From Streptomyces sp. NBC_00287 (GTDB taxonomy: Bacteria; Actinomycetota; Actinomycetes; Streptomycetales; Streptomycetaceae): a DNA stretch of 64,000 nucleotides. This document shows, in pieces, positions 41,296 through 48,675 of this stretch. The translations under genes and the position numbers were made by a program. The notes under the pieces were generated by a model. The model ran no database searches and was not told the DNA's origin. It worked only from the letters and a program-made list of their open reading frames with translations. Location: the NCBI RefSeq assembly GCF_036173105.1, contig NZ_CP108053.1, forward strand, positions 4,340,001 to 4,404,000, read 5' to 3'. Every line of letters starts with the position of its first letter. Position 1 is the first letter of the stretch.

Positions 41296-41964
41296 TCACC
41301 CGAAGATGTTCAGCTCCCCCTCCTCCGCCCCCGCCAGCTCGTACGACACCCCGCCCACCGGCCGCCGCCCCGAGTACAGCCGTACAAGAGTCGCCGCGTC
41401 CCCGATGAACCGTGCCGGCGTCCGCTCCCCGGAGTCCGCGCCGAGCCGCAGCGGCTCGTCGATGTCGTCCAGGTCGGCGTGGAGAGGCAGATGCCCTCGG
41501 GAGCGGGTGACCTCGGACAGCAAGGTCAGGGCGTAGGGGAGGCCGGCACCCGTGTACGCCCCGGGCTCACCCCACGCCTCCCGGACATCCCCCGCATGCA
41601 CCCACTCCCCGAGCGCGATCCCGTCCAGCGCCCCGCCCGCCTTCGCCATCACCGGCCCGGCCTCGGTCATCCCCCGTTCCAGTTCGTCCACGATCCGCGC
41701 GGACGACCACTCGGCCCGTTCGGCGATGTCCCGGTCGTTCGACTCGGGCGAGAAGACCCCCTTCTCGAACCGTCCTTCCACCACTCGCATCAACGCGGCC
41801 GAACAATGCGCCAGCACATCCCGCACCGACCACCCCGGACACGCCCCGACGGGCACCGCGAAGTCCGCCTCACCACGGCCGCGCAACATCGGCACCAGTT
41901 CGTCCCGCTCCACGGTCAGCAGACGCCCCGGCAACTCCGGATCCCGTACCCACTTGTCAGTCAT
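41296..41964 (-). CDS. Mycothiol-dependent maleylpyruvate-isomerase-like protein
   Basis: A 222-residue DinB-fold protein of the actinobacterial MDMPI_N family. It has the typical VGACPGWSVRDVLAHCSAAL (about 45-64) with His in LAHC as a possible metal ligand, and the second His region LGEWVHAGDVREAWGEP. These enzymes use mycothiol as cofactor for isomerisation or detoxification; the substrate is unknown. The start could be the ATG at 41964 or the one three codons earlier at 41973; TAGTTT lies 7 bases before the former. Confidence 0.8.
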   Translation of the reverse strand: MTDKWVRDPELPGRLLTVERDELVPMLRGRGEADFAVPVGACPGWSVRDVLAHCSAALMRVVEGRFEKGVFSPESNDRDIAERAEWSSARIVDELERGMTEAGPVMAKAGGALDGIALGEWVHAGDVREAWGEPGAYTGAGLPYALTLLSEVTRSRGHLPLHADLDDIDEPLRLGADSGERTPARFIGDAATLVRLYSGRRPVGGVSYELAGAEEGELNIFG

Positions 41965-42011
41965 GGGCTCCAAACTAGGGGCGAGCGTCGGCCCAGGGAG
42001 AGAATGAGCGC

Positions 42012-42686
42012 ATGGCAGATCTCGACGACCTCCGCTCCCGTTGGCTGCGCACCCTGCTCGCGGCGCGGGGGGACGACTCCAGCGCGATCGCCCCGGAAAC
42101 CCCGGAACGGTACGGCGACGCGCTGCTCAAGCGCTGGTGCGAGCCGCAGCGGCACTACCACACCCTGGAGCACCTCTCAGCCGTCCTCGACCACATCGAC
42201 GTACTGGAGGAATACGCCGACGACCCCGCCGCCGTGCGCCTCGCCGCCTGGTTCCATGACGCCGTCTATCTGCCGGACCGCTCCGAGAACGAGGAGCGCT
42301 CCGCCCGCCTCGCCGAGCGCGCACTCCCCGAAGCCGGCGTACCCGCAGAGCGCACCGCCGAAGTCGCCCGTCTCGTCCGCCTCACCGTCACCCATGACCC
42401 CGCCGACGACGACCGCAACGGCCAGGTCCTGTGCGACGCCGATCTCGCGATCCTCGCCGCGCCGCCCTTCGCGTACGCCGCCTACACGGCCGCCGTCCGC
42501 GAGGAGTACCACTTCGTGCCGAGCGACGCCTTCCGCGCGGGCCGGTCCGCGATCCTGCGCCAACTGCTCGATCTGCCACGGCTGTTCAGGACCCCGTACG
42601 GACAGGAGAAGTGGGAGGCCACCGCCCGCTACAACCTCACCTCGGAACTCGAAATGCTCTCGCTCCCTTCCACCCCGTCCGCATAG
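42012..42686 (+). CDS. HD-domain metal-dependent phosphohydrolase
   Basis: A 224-residue protein. The HD metal-binding motifs are YHTLEHLSAVLDH (about 49-60), AAWFHDAVYLP with the HD doublet (about 78), and the later D in VLCDADLAILA. It belongs to the group annotated as predicted metal-dependent HD phosphohydrolase. It probably acts in the cytoplasm on a nucleotide or phosphoester of unknown identity. It is 10 bases before the MDMPI-GNAT fusion gene, but its stop codon TAG forms part of that gene's -10 box. Confidence 0.85.
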   Translation: MADLDDLRSRWLRTLLAARGDDSSAIAPETPERYGDALLKRWCEPQRHYHTLEHLSAVLDHIDVLEEYADDPAAVRLAAWFHDAVYLPDRSENEERSARLAERALPEAGVPAERTAEVARLVRLTVTHDPADDDRNGQVLCDADLAILAAPPFAYAAYTAAVREEYHFVPSDAFRAGRSAILRQLLDLPRLFRTPYGQEKWEATARYNLTSELEMLSLPSTPSA

Positions 42687-42689
42687 CCT
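42684..42689 (+). promoter_or_regulatory. -10 box of leaderless promoter sharing a stop codon
   Basis: TAGCCT lies exactly 6 bases before the ATG at 42696. Its first three bases are the stop codon of the HD gene, so the end of one gene and the promoter of the next are the same bases. Confidence 0.5.
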
Positions 42690-42695
42690 GCCCGC

Positions 42696-43799
42696 ATGCG
42701 ACACATGGGCGGGGAACGCGTTCAGGAAGCCGTGGCGGGCTCGGTGGCCCTGCTGCGGACGGCGGTCGAGAAGGACTGGGACACGGTCAAGGCCGCCCGG
42801 TCCGACTGGAGTTGCCGGGAGGCGGCGATCCATATCGCCTACGACCTCATCGTCTACGCCGGTCGGCTCGCGGGGCGGGGGCACAGCAGCCATGTCCCGC
42901 TGAGGATCCATCCCGACGACACCGCCGGGAACGAAGGCCTCCTCCACGCCATCGAAACCACCGGCACCCTGCTCACCGCCACCATCCGCACCACCCCCCG
43001 CCACATCCGCGCCCACCACCCCTGCCCCTTCCACACCGCGAACCCGGAAGGCTTCGCCGCCCTCGGCGTCGGCGAGGTGCTGCTGCACACGTACGACATC
43101 GCCGAGGCCCTGGGTCTGGTGTACGAACCCCCCGCCGAACTCGCCGAGTTCGCGCTCACCCGGCTCCTTCCGCAGGTCCAGCCCGGGCCCACCCCGTGGA
43201 GCACCCTCCTGTGGGCCACCGGCCGCGGTGAACTCGCCGACCGCGCGCCCGTCACCAGCTGGTACTGGATCAACAACCTCGTCGTCCCCGCCGAGCGGCT
43301 CAACCTGGAGAGCCTCACCCCCGCCGCAGCGGCCGACCTCGCCGCGGGCGGCGACGGCGGCTACGAGTGGGCCCGGGGCGGCCCCTACGACGGCACCCGC
43401 GAGGCCTCCGGGATGTTGCTCAAGGCGTACGAAGCGGGCGTGCACCGCCCGGAGTTCGGCGTCTTCGTCCTCGTACGACATGAGGACGACCGCGCGGTCG
43501 GCGCCCTCGGCTTTCATGGCGCCCCGGACGAGGAGGGCCGGGTCGAGATCGGGTACGACCTGGCGGAGTCCGCGCGCGGCAACGGCTATGCGACGGAGGC
43601 GCTGCGCGCACTGGCGACGTGGGCGCTGGCCAGGGATGACGTACACACCCTGCTGGCGACGGTAGATCACGACAACCGGGCGTCGCAGGCCGTGGTCACC
43701 CGGGCCGGATTCGTCCGGGCCACCGTCGAGGAGGAGCGGGCGATGGGCGAGAGCCGCGAGGCGAACGGGCCGCTCCAGGTCTACGTACGTACGGCCTAG
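42696..43799 (+). CDS. Fusion of MDMPI/DinB-like domain and GNAT acetyltransferase
   Basis: A 367-residue two-domain protein. Residues 1-210 are a mycothiol-dependent maleylpyruvate-isomerase-like DinB fold (HIAYDLIVYAGRLAGRGHSS, LGVGEVLLHTYDIAEALGL). Residues 225-367 are a GNAT domain, with GVFVLVRHEDDRAVGALGFH, motif A around EIGYDLAESARGNGYATEAL and DNRASQAVVTRAGF. A 15-residue linker rich in Gly joins them. There is no signal peptide. Mycothiol itself carries an acetylated cysteine, so a link between thiol chemistry and acetyl transfer is conceivable, but the activity is unknown. Confidence 0.8.
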   Translation: MRHMGGERVQEAVAGSVALLRTAVEKDWDTVKAARSDWSCREAAIHIAYDLIVYAGRLAGRGHSSHVPLRIHPDDTAGNEGLLHAIETTGTLLTATIRTTPRHIRAHHPCPFHTANPEGFAALGVGEVLLHTYDIAEALGLVYEPPAELAEFALTRLLPQVQPGPTPWSTLLWATGRGELADRAPVTSWYWINNLVVPAERLNLESLTPAAAADLAAGGDGGYEWARGGPYDGTREASGMLLKAYEAGVHRPEFGVFVLVRHEDDRAVGALGFHGAPDEEGRVEIGYDLAESARGNGYATEALRALATWALARDDVHTLLATVDHDNRASQAVVTRAGFVRATVEEERAMGESREANGPLQVYVRTA

Positions 43800-44059
43800 G
43801 CCCGCCCCTTCGGCCTCCGCAACCCCGACCCGTTCAGCATCCGCACGATCTCCCGGCTGCTGACCTCCACCGCCCCGGCGGCCACCACATCCGCGTACCG
43901 GTGCGACGGTATGTCGTAGTGGTCCCGCTCGAAGGCGCGTCGGGGGACGCCCACCTGCTCGGCGAACGCGTGCAGTTCGGCGTAGGAGACATCGCTGACG
44001 AGGTGGGACCACATCCGGCCGTGGCCCGGCCAGGTGGGCGGGTCGATGTAGACCGTCAC
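43796..44059 (-). CDS. DUF4031 protein
   Basis: An 87-residue protein of the DUF4031 family: VTVYIDPPTWPGHGRMWSHL at the N-terminus, then VSYAELHAFAEQVGVPRRAF, with conserved Trp, Asp and His residues. The GTG at 44059 overlaps the stop of the upstream 130-residue gene by 4 bases (GTGA), so the two are coupled. The end overlaps the fusion gene stop by 4 bases. The function is unknown. Confidence 0.8.
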   Translation of the reverse strand: MTVYIDPPTWPGHGRMWSHLVSDVSYAELHAFAEQVGVPRRAFERDHYDIPSHRYADVVAAGAVEVSSREIVRMLNGSGLRRPKGRA

Positions 44060-44448
44060 GAGGACGCCCCGCCGGTCGCCGTCCCCAGGGAGCCGAGCGA
44101 GGCCACCTTCACGCCCGCCTTGTGGCAGACCCAGTGCGGGTCGGGGCCGAGCTCCGGTTCCACGTCCAGCGCGTGCGGGTCGCCGGAGCCGCACACCGGG
44201 CACAGCGGCCAGCGGCCGTACCGCTCCAGCAGGGCGTCCTGGACGTCCTGCGCGACCAGACCGGCCACGTACGCCATGCCGTCCGGCCACTGCTCCACCC
44301 ACCAGCGCCGCTGTACGACGGACTCCTCGACGAGCGAGACGACGTCCGCCTCGGCGACCTGGCCCGCGACCAGATCGGCGAGCACGAGGGCGCGTGCCGC
44401 GTGCAACGCCTGCTCCAGAGGGGTGACCAGGGGGCCGGAGGGTTCCAT
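44056..44448 (-). CDS. Small hypothetical protein with zinc-like Cys/His cluster
   Basis: A 130-residue protein. A helical N-terminal half (ALHAARALVLADLVAGQVAE, QRRWWVEQWPDGMAYVAGLV) precedes a C-terminal cluster of LCPVCGSGDPHALDVEP and HWVCHKAG, where three Cys and two His could hold zinc. The ATG at 44448 is divergent from the rpiR-like gene (55 bases apart), and the gene is coupled to DUF4031. I do not recognise a named family. Confidence 0.7.
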   Translation of the reverse strand: MEPSGPLVTPLEQALHAARALVLADLVAGQVAEADVVSLVEESVVQRRWWVEQWPDGMAYVAGLVAQDVQDALLERYGRWPLCPVCGSGDPHALDVEPELGPDPHWVCHKAGVKVASLGSLGTATGGASS

Positions 44449-44467
44449 GCACCCATTGTGCGCACTC

Positions 44468-44497
44468 TTGACCACAACACCGAAGCGAAAATATCTT
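44468..44497 (+). promoter_or_regulatory. Promoter of leaderless rpiR-like gene
   Basis: -35 TTGACC (44468-44473) and -10 TATCTT (44492-44497) are 18 bases apart. The -10 lies 6 bases before the GTG at 44504, where the transcript should begin, and no ribosome-binding site is present. The operator-like GAAAATATCTTTC (44487-44499) overlaps the -10. Confidence 0.6.
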
Positions 44498-44503
44498 TCA
44501 ACA

Positions 44504-45454
44504 GTGACCCAGCACGTGAAGGAAACTTTCGGGACAAGGCAGGGGCAGGGCTCGGGGCAGGCCGGTCCGGCCGCCGGTCCACCTCCCGCCCCCGCCGCCC
44601 TCGCGGCCAAGGTGCGCACGCTGGCGCCGTCCATGACCCGTTCCATGCAGCGGGTCGCCGAGGCCGTCGCCAGCGACCCGGCCGGCTGCGCGGCGCTCAC
44701 CGTCACCGGTCTCGCCGAGCTCACCGGCACCAGCGAGGCCACCGTCGTACGCACCGCCCGACTGCTCGGTTACCCCGGCTACCGCGATCTGCGCCTCGCG
44801 CTCGCCGGACTCGCCGCCCAGCAGCAGTCCGGGCGGGCGCCCGCGATCACGACGGACATCGCGGTGGACGACCCGATCGCCGACGTCGTCGCCAAACTCG
44901 CCTACGACGAGCAGCAGACCCTCGCCGACACCGCGGCCGGACTCGACACGGCCCAGCTCGGCGCGGCGGTCACCGCGCTGGCCGGTGCCCGCCGGATCGA
45001 TGTGTACGGCGTCGGGGCGTCCGGGCTCGTCGCGCAGGACCTCACGCAGAAGCTGCTGCGCATAGGGCTGATAGCCCACGCGCACAGCGATCCGCATCTG
45101 GCCGTGACGAACGCGGTGCAGCTGCGCGGCGGCGACGTGGCGATCGCGATCACCCACTCCGGGTCCACCGGCGATGTCATCGAGCCGCTGCGCGTGGCCT
45201 TCGAGCACGGGGCCACCACGGTGGCGATCACCGGACGCCCGGACGGGCCGGTCGCCCAGTACGCCGATCACGTGCTGACCACATCCACCGCACGTGAGAG
45301 CGAGCTGCGCCCCGCGGCCATGTCGTCCCGGACCAGTCAACTGCTGGTGGTGGACTGTCTGTTCGTGGGCGTGGCCCAGCGGACGTACGAGACCGCCGCG
45401 CCCGCGCTGTCGGCGTCCTACGAGGCGTTGGCCCACCGGCACCGGCGACACTGA
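44504..45454 (+). CDS. RpiR/MurR-type regulator of MurNAc use
   Basis: A 316-residue regulator. An RpiR helix-turn-helix domain (MQRVAEAVASDPAGCAALTV then LAELTGTSEATVVRTARLLG, about 45-85) is followed by a SIS sugar-phosphate domain (RRIDVYGVGASGLVAQDLTQ, ITHSGSTGDVIEPLRVA). It lies 26 bases before murQ and the EIIBC gene, so it should sense N-acetylmuramate 6-phosphate and control their transcription. The first 40 residues are disordered. The GTG at 44504 fits a leaderless mRNA; a second in-frame GTG at 44516 is possible. Confidence 0.88.
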   Translation: MTQHVKETFGTRQGQGSGQAGPAAGPPPAPAALAAKVRTLAPSMTRSMQRVAEAVASDPAGCAALTVTGLAELTGTSEATVVRTARLLGYPGYRDLRLALAGLAAQQQSGRAPAITTDIAVDDPIADVVAKLAYDEQQTLADTAAGLDTAQLGAAVTALAGARRIDVYGVGASGLVAQDLTQKLLRIGLIAHAHSDPHLAVTNAVQLRGGDVAIAITHSGSTGDVIEPLRVAFEHGATTVAITGRPDGPVAQYADHVLTTSTARESELRPAAMSSRTSQLLVVDCLFVGVAQRTYETAAPALSASYEALAHRHRRH

Positions 45455-45480
45455 ATCACACCCGTTTGCGGAAAGAGCTC

Positions 45481-46416
45481 ATGACCTCTACATCCAACCC
45501 CCGTGATCTCCGCGCCGAGTTGGAGTCCCTCACCACCGAGGCCTTCCGCCCCGACCTCGCCGATATCGACCGGCTGCCCACGCTCGACATCGCCCGTCTG
45601 ATGAACGGCGAGGACAGCTCCGTACCGGCCGCCGTGGCCGCGCGGCTGCCGCGGATCGCCGCCGCCATCGACGCGGTGGCCGAGCGGATGGCGCGCGGGG
45701 GGCGGCTCGTCTACGCGGGCGCGGGCACCGCGGGGCGGCTCGGGGTGCTCGACGCCTCCGAGTGCCCGCCCACCTTCAACACCGACCCGACGCAGGTCGT
45801 CGGCCTGATCGCGGGCGGCCCCGAGGCCATGGTGACCTCGGTCGAGGGCGCCGAGGACTCCAAGGAGCTGGCCCGCGCCGACCTCGACGCGCTCGGGCTC
45901 ACGCCCCTCGACTCGGTGGTCGGCGTCTCCGCCTCCGGCCGTACTCCGTACGCGATCGGCGCCGTCGAACACGCCCGTGTGCTCGGCGCGTTGACCATCG
46001 GCCTGGCCTGCAACGCGGACAGCGCCCTCGCGGCCGCGGCGGAGCATGGCATCGAGATCGTGGTCGGCCCCGAGCTGCTCACCGGGTCCACCCGGCTGAA
46101 GTCCGGCACGGCGCAGAAGCTCGTCCTCAACATGATCTCGACGATCACGATGATCCGGCTGGGCAAGACGTACGGGAACCTGATGGTCGACGTACGCGCC
46201 TCGAACGACAAGCTGCGCGCCCGCTCCCGCCGTATCGTCGCGCTGGCCACCGGCGCGGACGACGAGGAGATCGAGCGGGCGCTCGCCGCCACCGACGGCG
46301 AGGTGAAGAACGCCATCCTGGTGGTGCTGGCCGACGTCGACGGCCCGACGGCCGCCCGCCTTCTGGAGGAGTCCGGCGGCCATCTGCGTGCCGCGCTGGC
46401 GGCGGCGGGCGGCTGA
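45481..46416 (+). CDS. murQ: N-acetylmuramic acid 6-phosphate etherase
   Basis: A 311-residue SIS-fold lyase that splits the lactyl ether of MurNAc-6-P to GlcNAc-6-P and lactate. It shows LVYAGAGTAGRLGVLDASEC then PPTFNTDP with the catalytic Glu, SVEGAEDSKELARADL, and the second SIS motif GVSASGRTPYAIGAVEHA. Length and motifs are normal. The ATG at 45481 has GGAAAGAG upstream. The product GlcNAc-6-P can be deacetylated by the NagA encoded 15 kb to the right. This implies recovery of cell-wall amino sugars. Confidence 0.95.
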   Translation: MTSTSNPRDLRAELESLTTEAFRPDLADIDRLPTLDIARLMNGEDSSVPAAVAARLPRIAAAIDAVAERMARGGRLVYAGAGTAGRLGVLDASECPPTFNTDPTQVVGLIAGGPEAMVTSVEGAEDSKELARADLDALGLTPLDSVVGVSASGRTPYAIGAVEHARVLGALTIGLACNADSALAAAAEHGIEIVVGPELLTGSTRLKSGTAQKLVLNMISTITMIRLGKTYGNLMVDVRASNDKLRARSRRIVALATGADDEEIERALAATDGEVKNAILVVLADVDGPTAARLLEESGGHLRAALAAAGG

Positions 46417-46431
46417 CCGCAGGCTCGCGGG

Positions 46432-47799
46432 GTGAGCACCTCGTACCACGACACAGCAGCCGCGATCCTCCCCCTGGTGGGCGGCCCCGCGAACGTCACC
46501 TCCGTCGCCCACTGCATGACCCGCCTGCGCCTGGGCCTGGCCGACCGCTCCCTGGTGGACGAGGAGGCGCTGCGGGCGGTGCCCGGCGTTCTCGGGGTGG
46601 TCGACGACGACACGTATCAGATCGTGCTGGGGCCGGGGGTGGTGGGACGGGTGACGCCGGAGTTCGAGGCGTTGCTGACCTCCGCGGGTCAACTCGCCCT
46701 GAAGGGTGCCGAGTTGAAGGAGGCCCGCAGCGCCCGCAACGCCACTCCCGGCAAGCTTCTGCTCCGCCGGATCGCGAATATCTTCGTCCCCCTCATCCCG
46801 GCGCTGATCGGCTGCGGCATCCTGGCGGGGATCAACGGCCTGCTGATCAACCTGGGTCGGCTGACGGGCGTGACCCCCGCGCTGACGGTGCTCGCCGCCG
46901 CCTTCATGTCCCTGATCGCGGTGTTCGTCGGCCACAACACGGCGAAGGAGTTCGGCGGCACACCCGTGCTGGGCGGGGCGGTCGCGGCGGTCGTGGTGTA
47001 CCCGGGGGTGGCGAAGGTGACGGCGTTCGGGGTGACCCTCGCCCCCGGTCAGGGCGGGGTGCTGGGCGCGCTGGCGGCGGCGCTGCTGGGGACGTACGTG
47101 GAGAAGTGGTGCCGCAGACGGGTGCCGGGGACGCTGGACGTACTGCTGACCCCGACCGTGACGGTCCTCGTCGCGGGCCTGGCGACCCTCTACGGCCTCA
47201 TGTACGCGGCCGGCGAGATCTCCACCGCCATCGGCACGGCCGCGAACTGGCTCCTGTCCACGACCGGCGCCTTCGCGGGCCTGATCCTCGGCGGCCTCTT
47301 CCTCCCCCTGGTCATGCTGGGCCTGCACCAGGCCCTGATCCCCATCCACACCACCCTGATCGAACAACAGGGCCACACCGTCCTGCTCCCCATCCTCGCG
47401 ATGGCGGGCGCGGGCCAGGTGGGCGCGGCACTGGCGGTGTACGTCCGCCTCCGCCACGACACATCCATCCGTACGACGATCAAGTCGGCCCTTCCGGCGG
47501 GCCTGCTGGGCGTGGGCGAACCGTTGATCTACGGGGTGTCGCTCCCCCTGGGCCGCCCGTTTCTGACGGCCTGCGTGGGCGGGGCGGCGGGCGGGGCGTT
47601 CGTCGGCTTCTTCGCGATGCTCGGGGCACAGGTCGGCTCGACGGCGATCGGACCGTCGGGGTGGGCGCTGTTCCCGCTGCTGGCGGGGAGCGCGGGCCTG
47701 TGGTCGACGGCGGGGATCTACGCGGGCGGGCTGCTGACGGGGTACGGGGTGGGCTTCGTGACGACGTACGCCTTCGGCCTCAGGACTTCGTCTGCGTGA
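46432..47799 (+). CDS. PTS EIIBC permease for MurNAc-type sugar (MurP-like)
   Basis: A 455-residue phosphotransferase permease. The N-terminal EIIB domain has the phospho-Cys in VAHCMTRLRLGL (about residue 28), and a C-terminal EIIC domain of about ten spans follows (RRIANIFVPLIPALIGCGIL, VGHNTAKEFGGTPVLGGAV, LLGVGEPLIYGVSLPLGRP). There is no EIIA domain, so it must borrow a general EIIA such as Crr. It follows murQ by 15 bases, which points to MurNAc uptake with phosphorylation. GTG is the start. Its last 20 bases overlap the convergent methyltransferase gene. Confidence 0.9.
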   Translation: MSTSYHDTAAAILPLVGGPANVTSVAHCMTRLRLGLADRSLVDEEALRAVPGVLGVVDDDTYQIVLGPGVVGRVTPEFEALLTSAGQLALKGAELKEARSARNATPGKLLLRRIANIFVPLIPALIGCGILAGINGLLINLGRLTGVTPALTVLAAAFMSLIAVFVGHNTAKEFGGTPVLGGAVAAVVVYPGVAKVTAFGVTLAPGQGGVLGALAAALLGTYVEKWCRRRVPGTLDVLLTPTVTVLVAGLATLYGLMYAAGEISTAIGTAANWLLSTTGAFAGLILGGLFLPLVMLGLHQALIPIHTTLIEQQGHTVLLPILAMAGAGQVGAALAVYVRLRHDTSIRTTIKSALPAGLLGVGEPLIYGVSLPLGRPFLTACVGGAAGGAFVGFFAMLGAQVGSTAIGPSGWALFPLLAGSAGLWSTAGIYAGGLLTGYGVGFVTTYAFGLRTSSA

Positions 47800-48442
47800 T
47801 CCGCCAGAGCCTGCGCGGAAGTTCGCCCTCCTCGAAGGGATGCACCTCGCGGAGGTCCCACCCCTCGGCGAGGGCGTCGACGAGTTCGCGGGAGAAGAAG
47901 TGCACCGCGAACCCGCCGTGCTCCCAGATGTCGTCGCCGTGCCCGGTCCCGGCGCCGAAATGGGCGTCCCCGGTGTGCCGGACGGTGTACACGAACACCC
48001 CGCCCGGCCGCAGCACCCGCCGCACCTCGCCCACCAGGGCGTGCAGCTCCTCGGTGGACAGGGCCATACAGAGCAGCATGTGCGCGAAGACACCGTCGAC
48101 GGAGGCGTCGGGGAGGGGCAGAGGCTCGCGTACGTCATGCACGGTGCGCGCGACGCGGAGGCCCTGCGCCCTCGCCGCGTCCCCGAGTTGCTCAAGCGCT
48201 ACGGCACTGAAGTCGGTGGCGTGCACGGAGAATCCCTCGCGGGCGAGGAAGAGGGCGTCCCGGCCGTGCCCGGCCCCCAGCTCCAGCACATCCTCGGCAC
48301 CGGCTGTCCGGAAGACGCCGGCGGCATGCACGGCCGGCGCCGAGGGCTCCTCGCCGTACATGCCCGGATGGGAGCCGTACATCCCCTGCCAGTGCGCCCG
48401 CTGGTCGTCGCCGAGGTCGTGCTCGTCGTTCACCGTCCGCAC
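47780..48442 (-). CDS. Class I SAM-dependent methyltransferase
   Basis: A 220-residue methyltransferase. Motif I is DVLELGAGHGRDALFLAREG, followed by VHATDFSAVALEQL (acidic end of strand 2) and VFAHMLLCMALSTEELH. The C-terminal segment (FVYTVRHTGDAHFGAGTGHG) resembles the thiopurine/tellurite-resistance-like group. It starts with GTG at 48442, one base after the stop of a tiny gene on the same strand, so the two should be translationally coupled. The substrate is unknown. Confidence 0.85.
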   Translation of the reverse strand: MRTVNDEHDLGDDQRAHWQGMYGSHPGMYGEEPSAPAVHAAGVFRTAGAEDVLELGAGHGRDALFLAREGFSVHATDFSAVALEQLGDAARAQGLRVARTVHDVREPLPLPDASVDGVFAHMLLCMALSTEELHALVGEVRRVLRPGGVFVYTVRHTGDAHFGAGTGHGDDIWEHGGFAVHFFSRELVDALAEGWDLREVHPFEEGELPRRLWRITQTKS

Positions 48443-48443
48443 G

Positions 48444-48587
48444 CTACAGCGCGGTGGCCCGCCTGGCCGACCGGCAGGTCCGACCGCAGTTCGCGCACAA
48501 CCGGTCCGCGAGGCGCAGCGAGCCGCCGCGCTCGGGCACGAGGTCGAACCACTGCCGGTCGGCGGCGGCCGGCCCGCGCACGGTCAC
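48444..48587 (-). CDS. Tiny Cys-containing protein (putative), coupled to methyltransferase
   Basis: A 47-codon frame: GTG 48587 to TAG 48444. It reads VRGPAAADRQWFDLVPERGG, then SLRLADRLCANCGRTCRSA, then RRATAL. Third positions are almost all G or C. A CxxC-x3-C pattern (CANCGRTC) suggests metal binding. The stop is one base before the methyltransferase GTG. A longer form from TTG 48608 is possible. No strong ribosome-binding site is seen, so support is composition and context only. Confidence 0.45.
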   Translation of the reverse strand: MTVRGPAAADRQWFDLVPERGGSLRLADRLCANCGRTCRSARRATAL

Positions 48588-48675
48588 CTCTGGCAGGTTC
48601 TGCCCCAATGGCAGTTTGTGCCACTTGTCAGTGGGGCCTGCGAGAGTGTGAGAACGCGCTTGGAGGGGGCGGACG

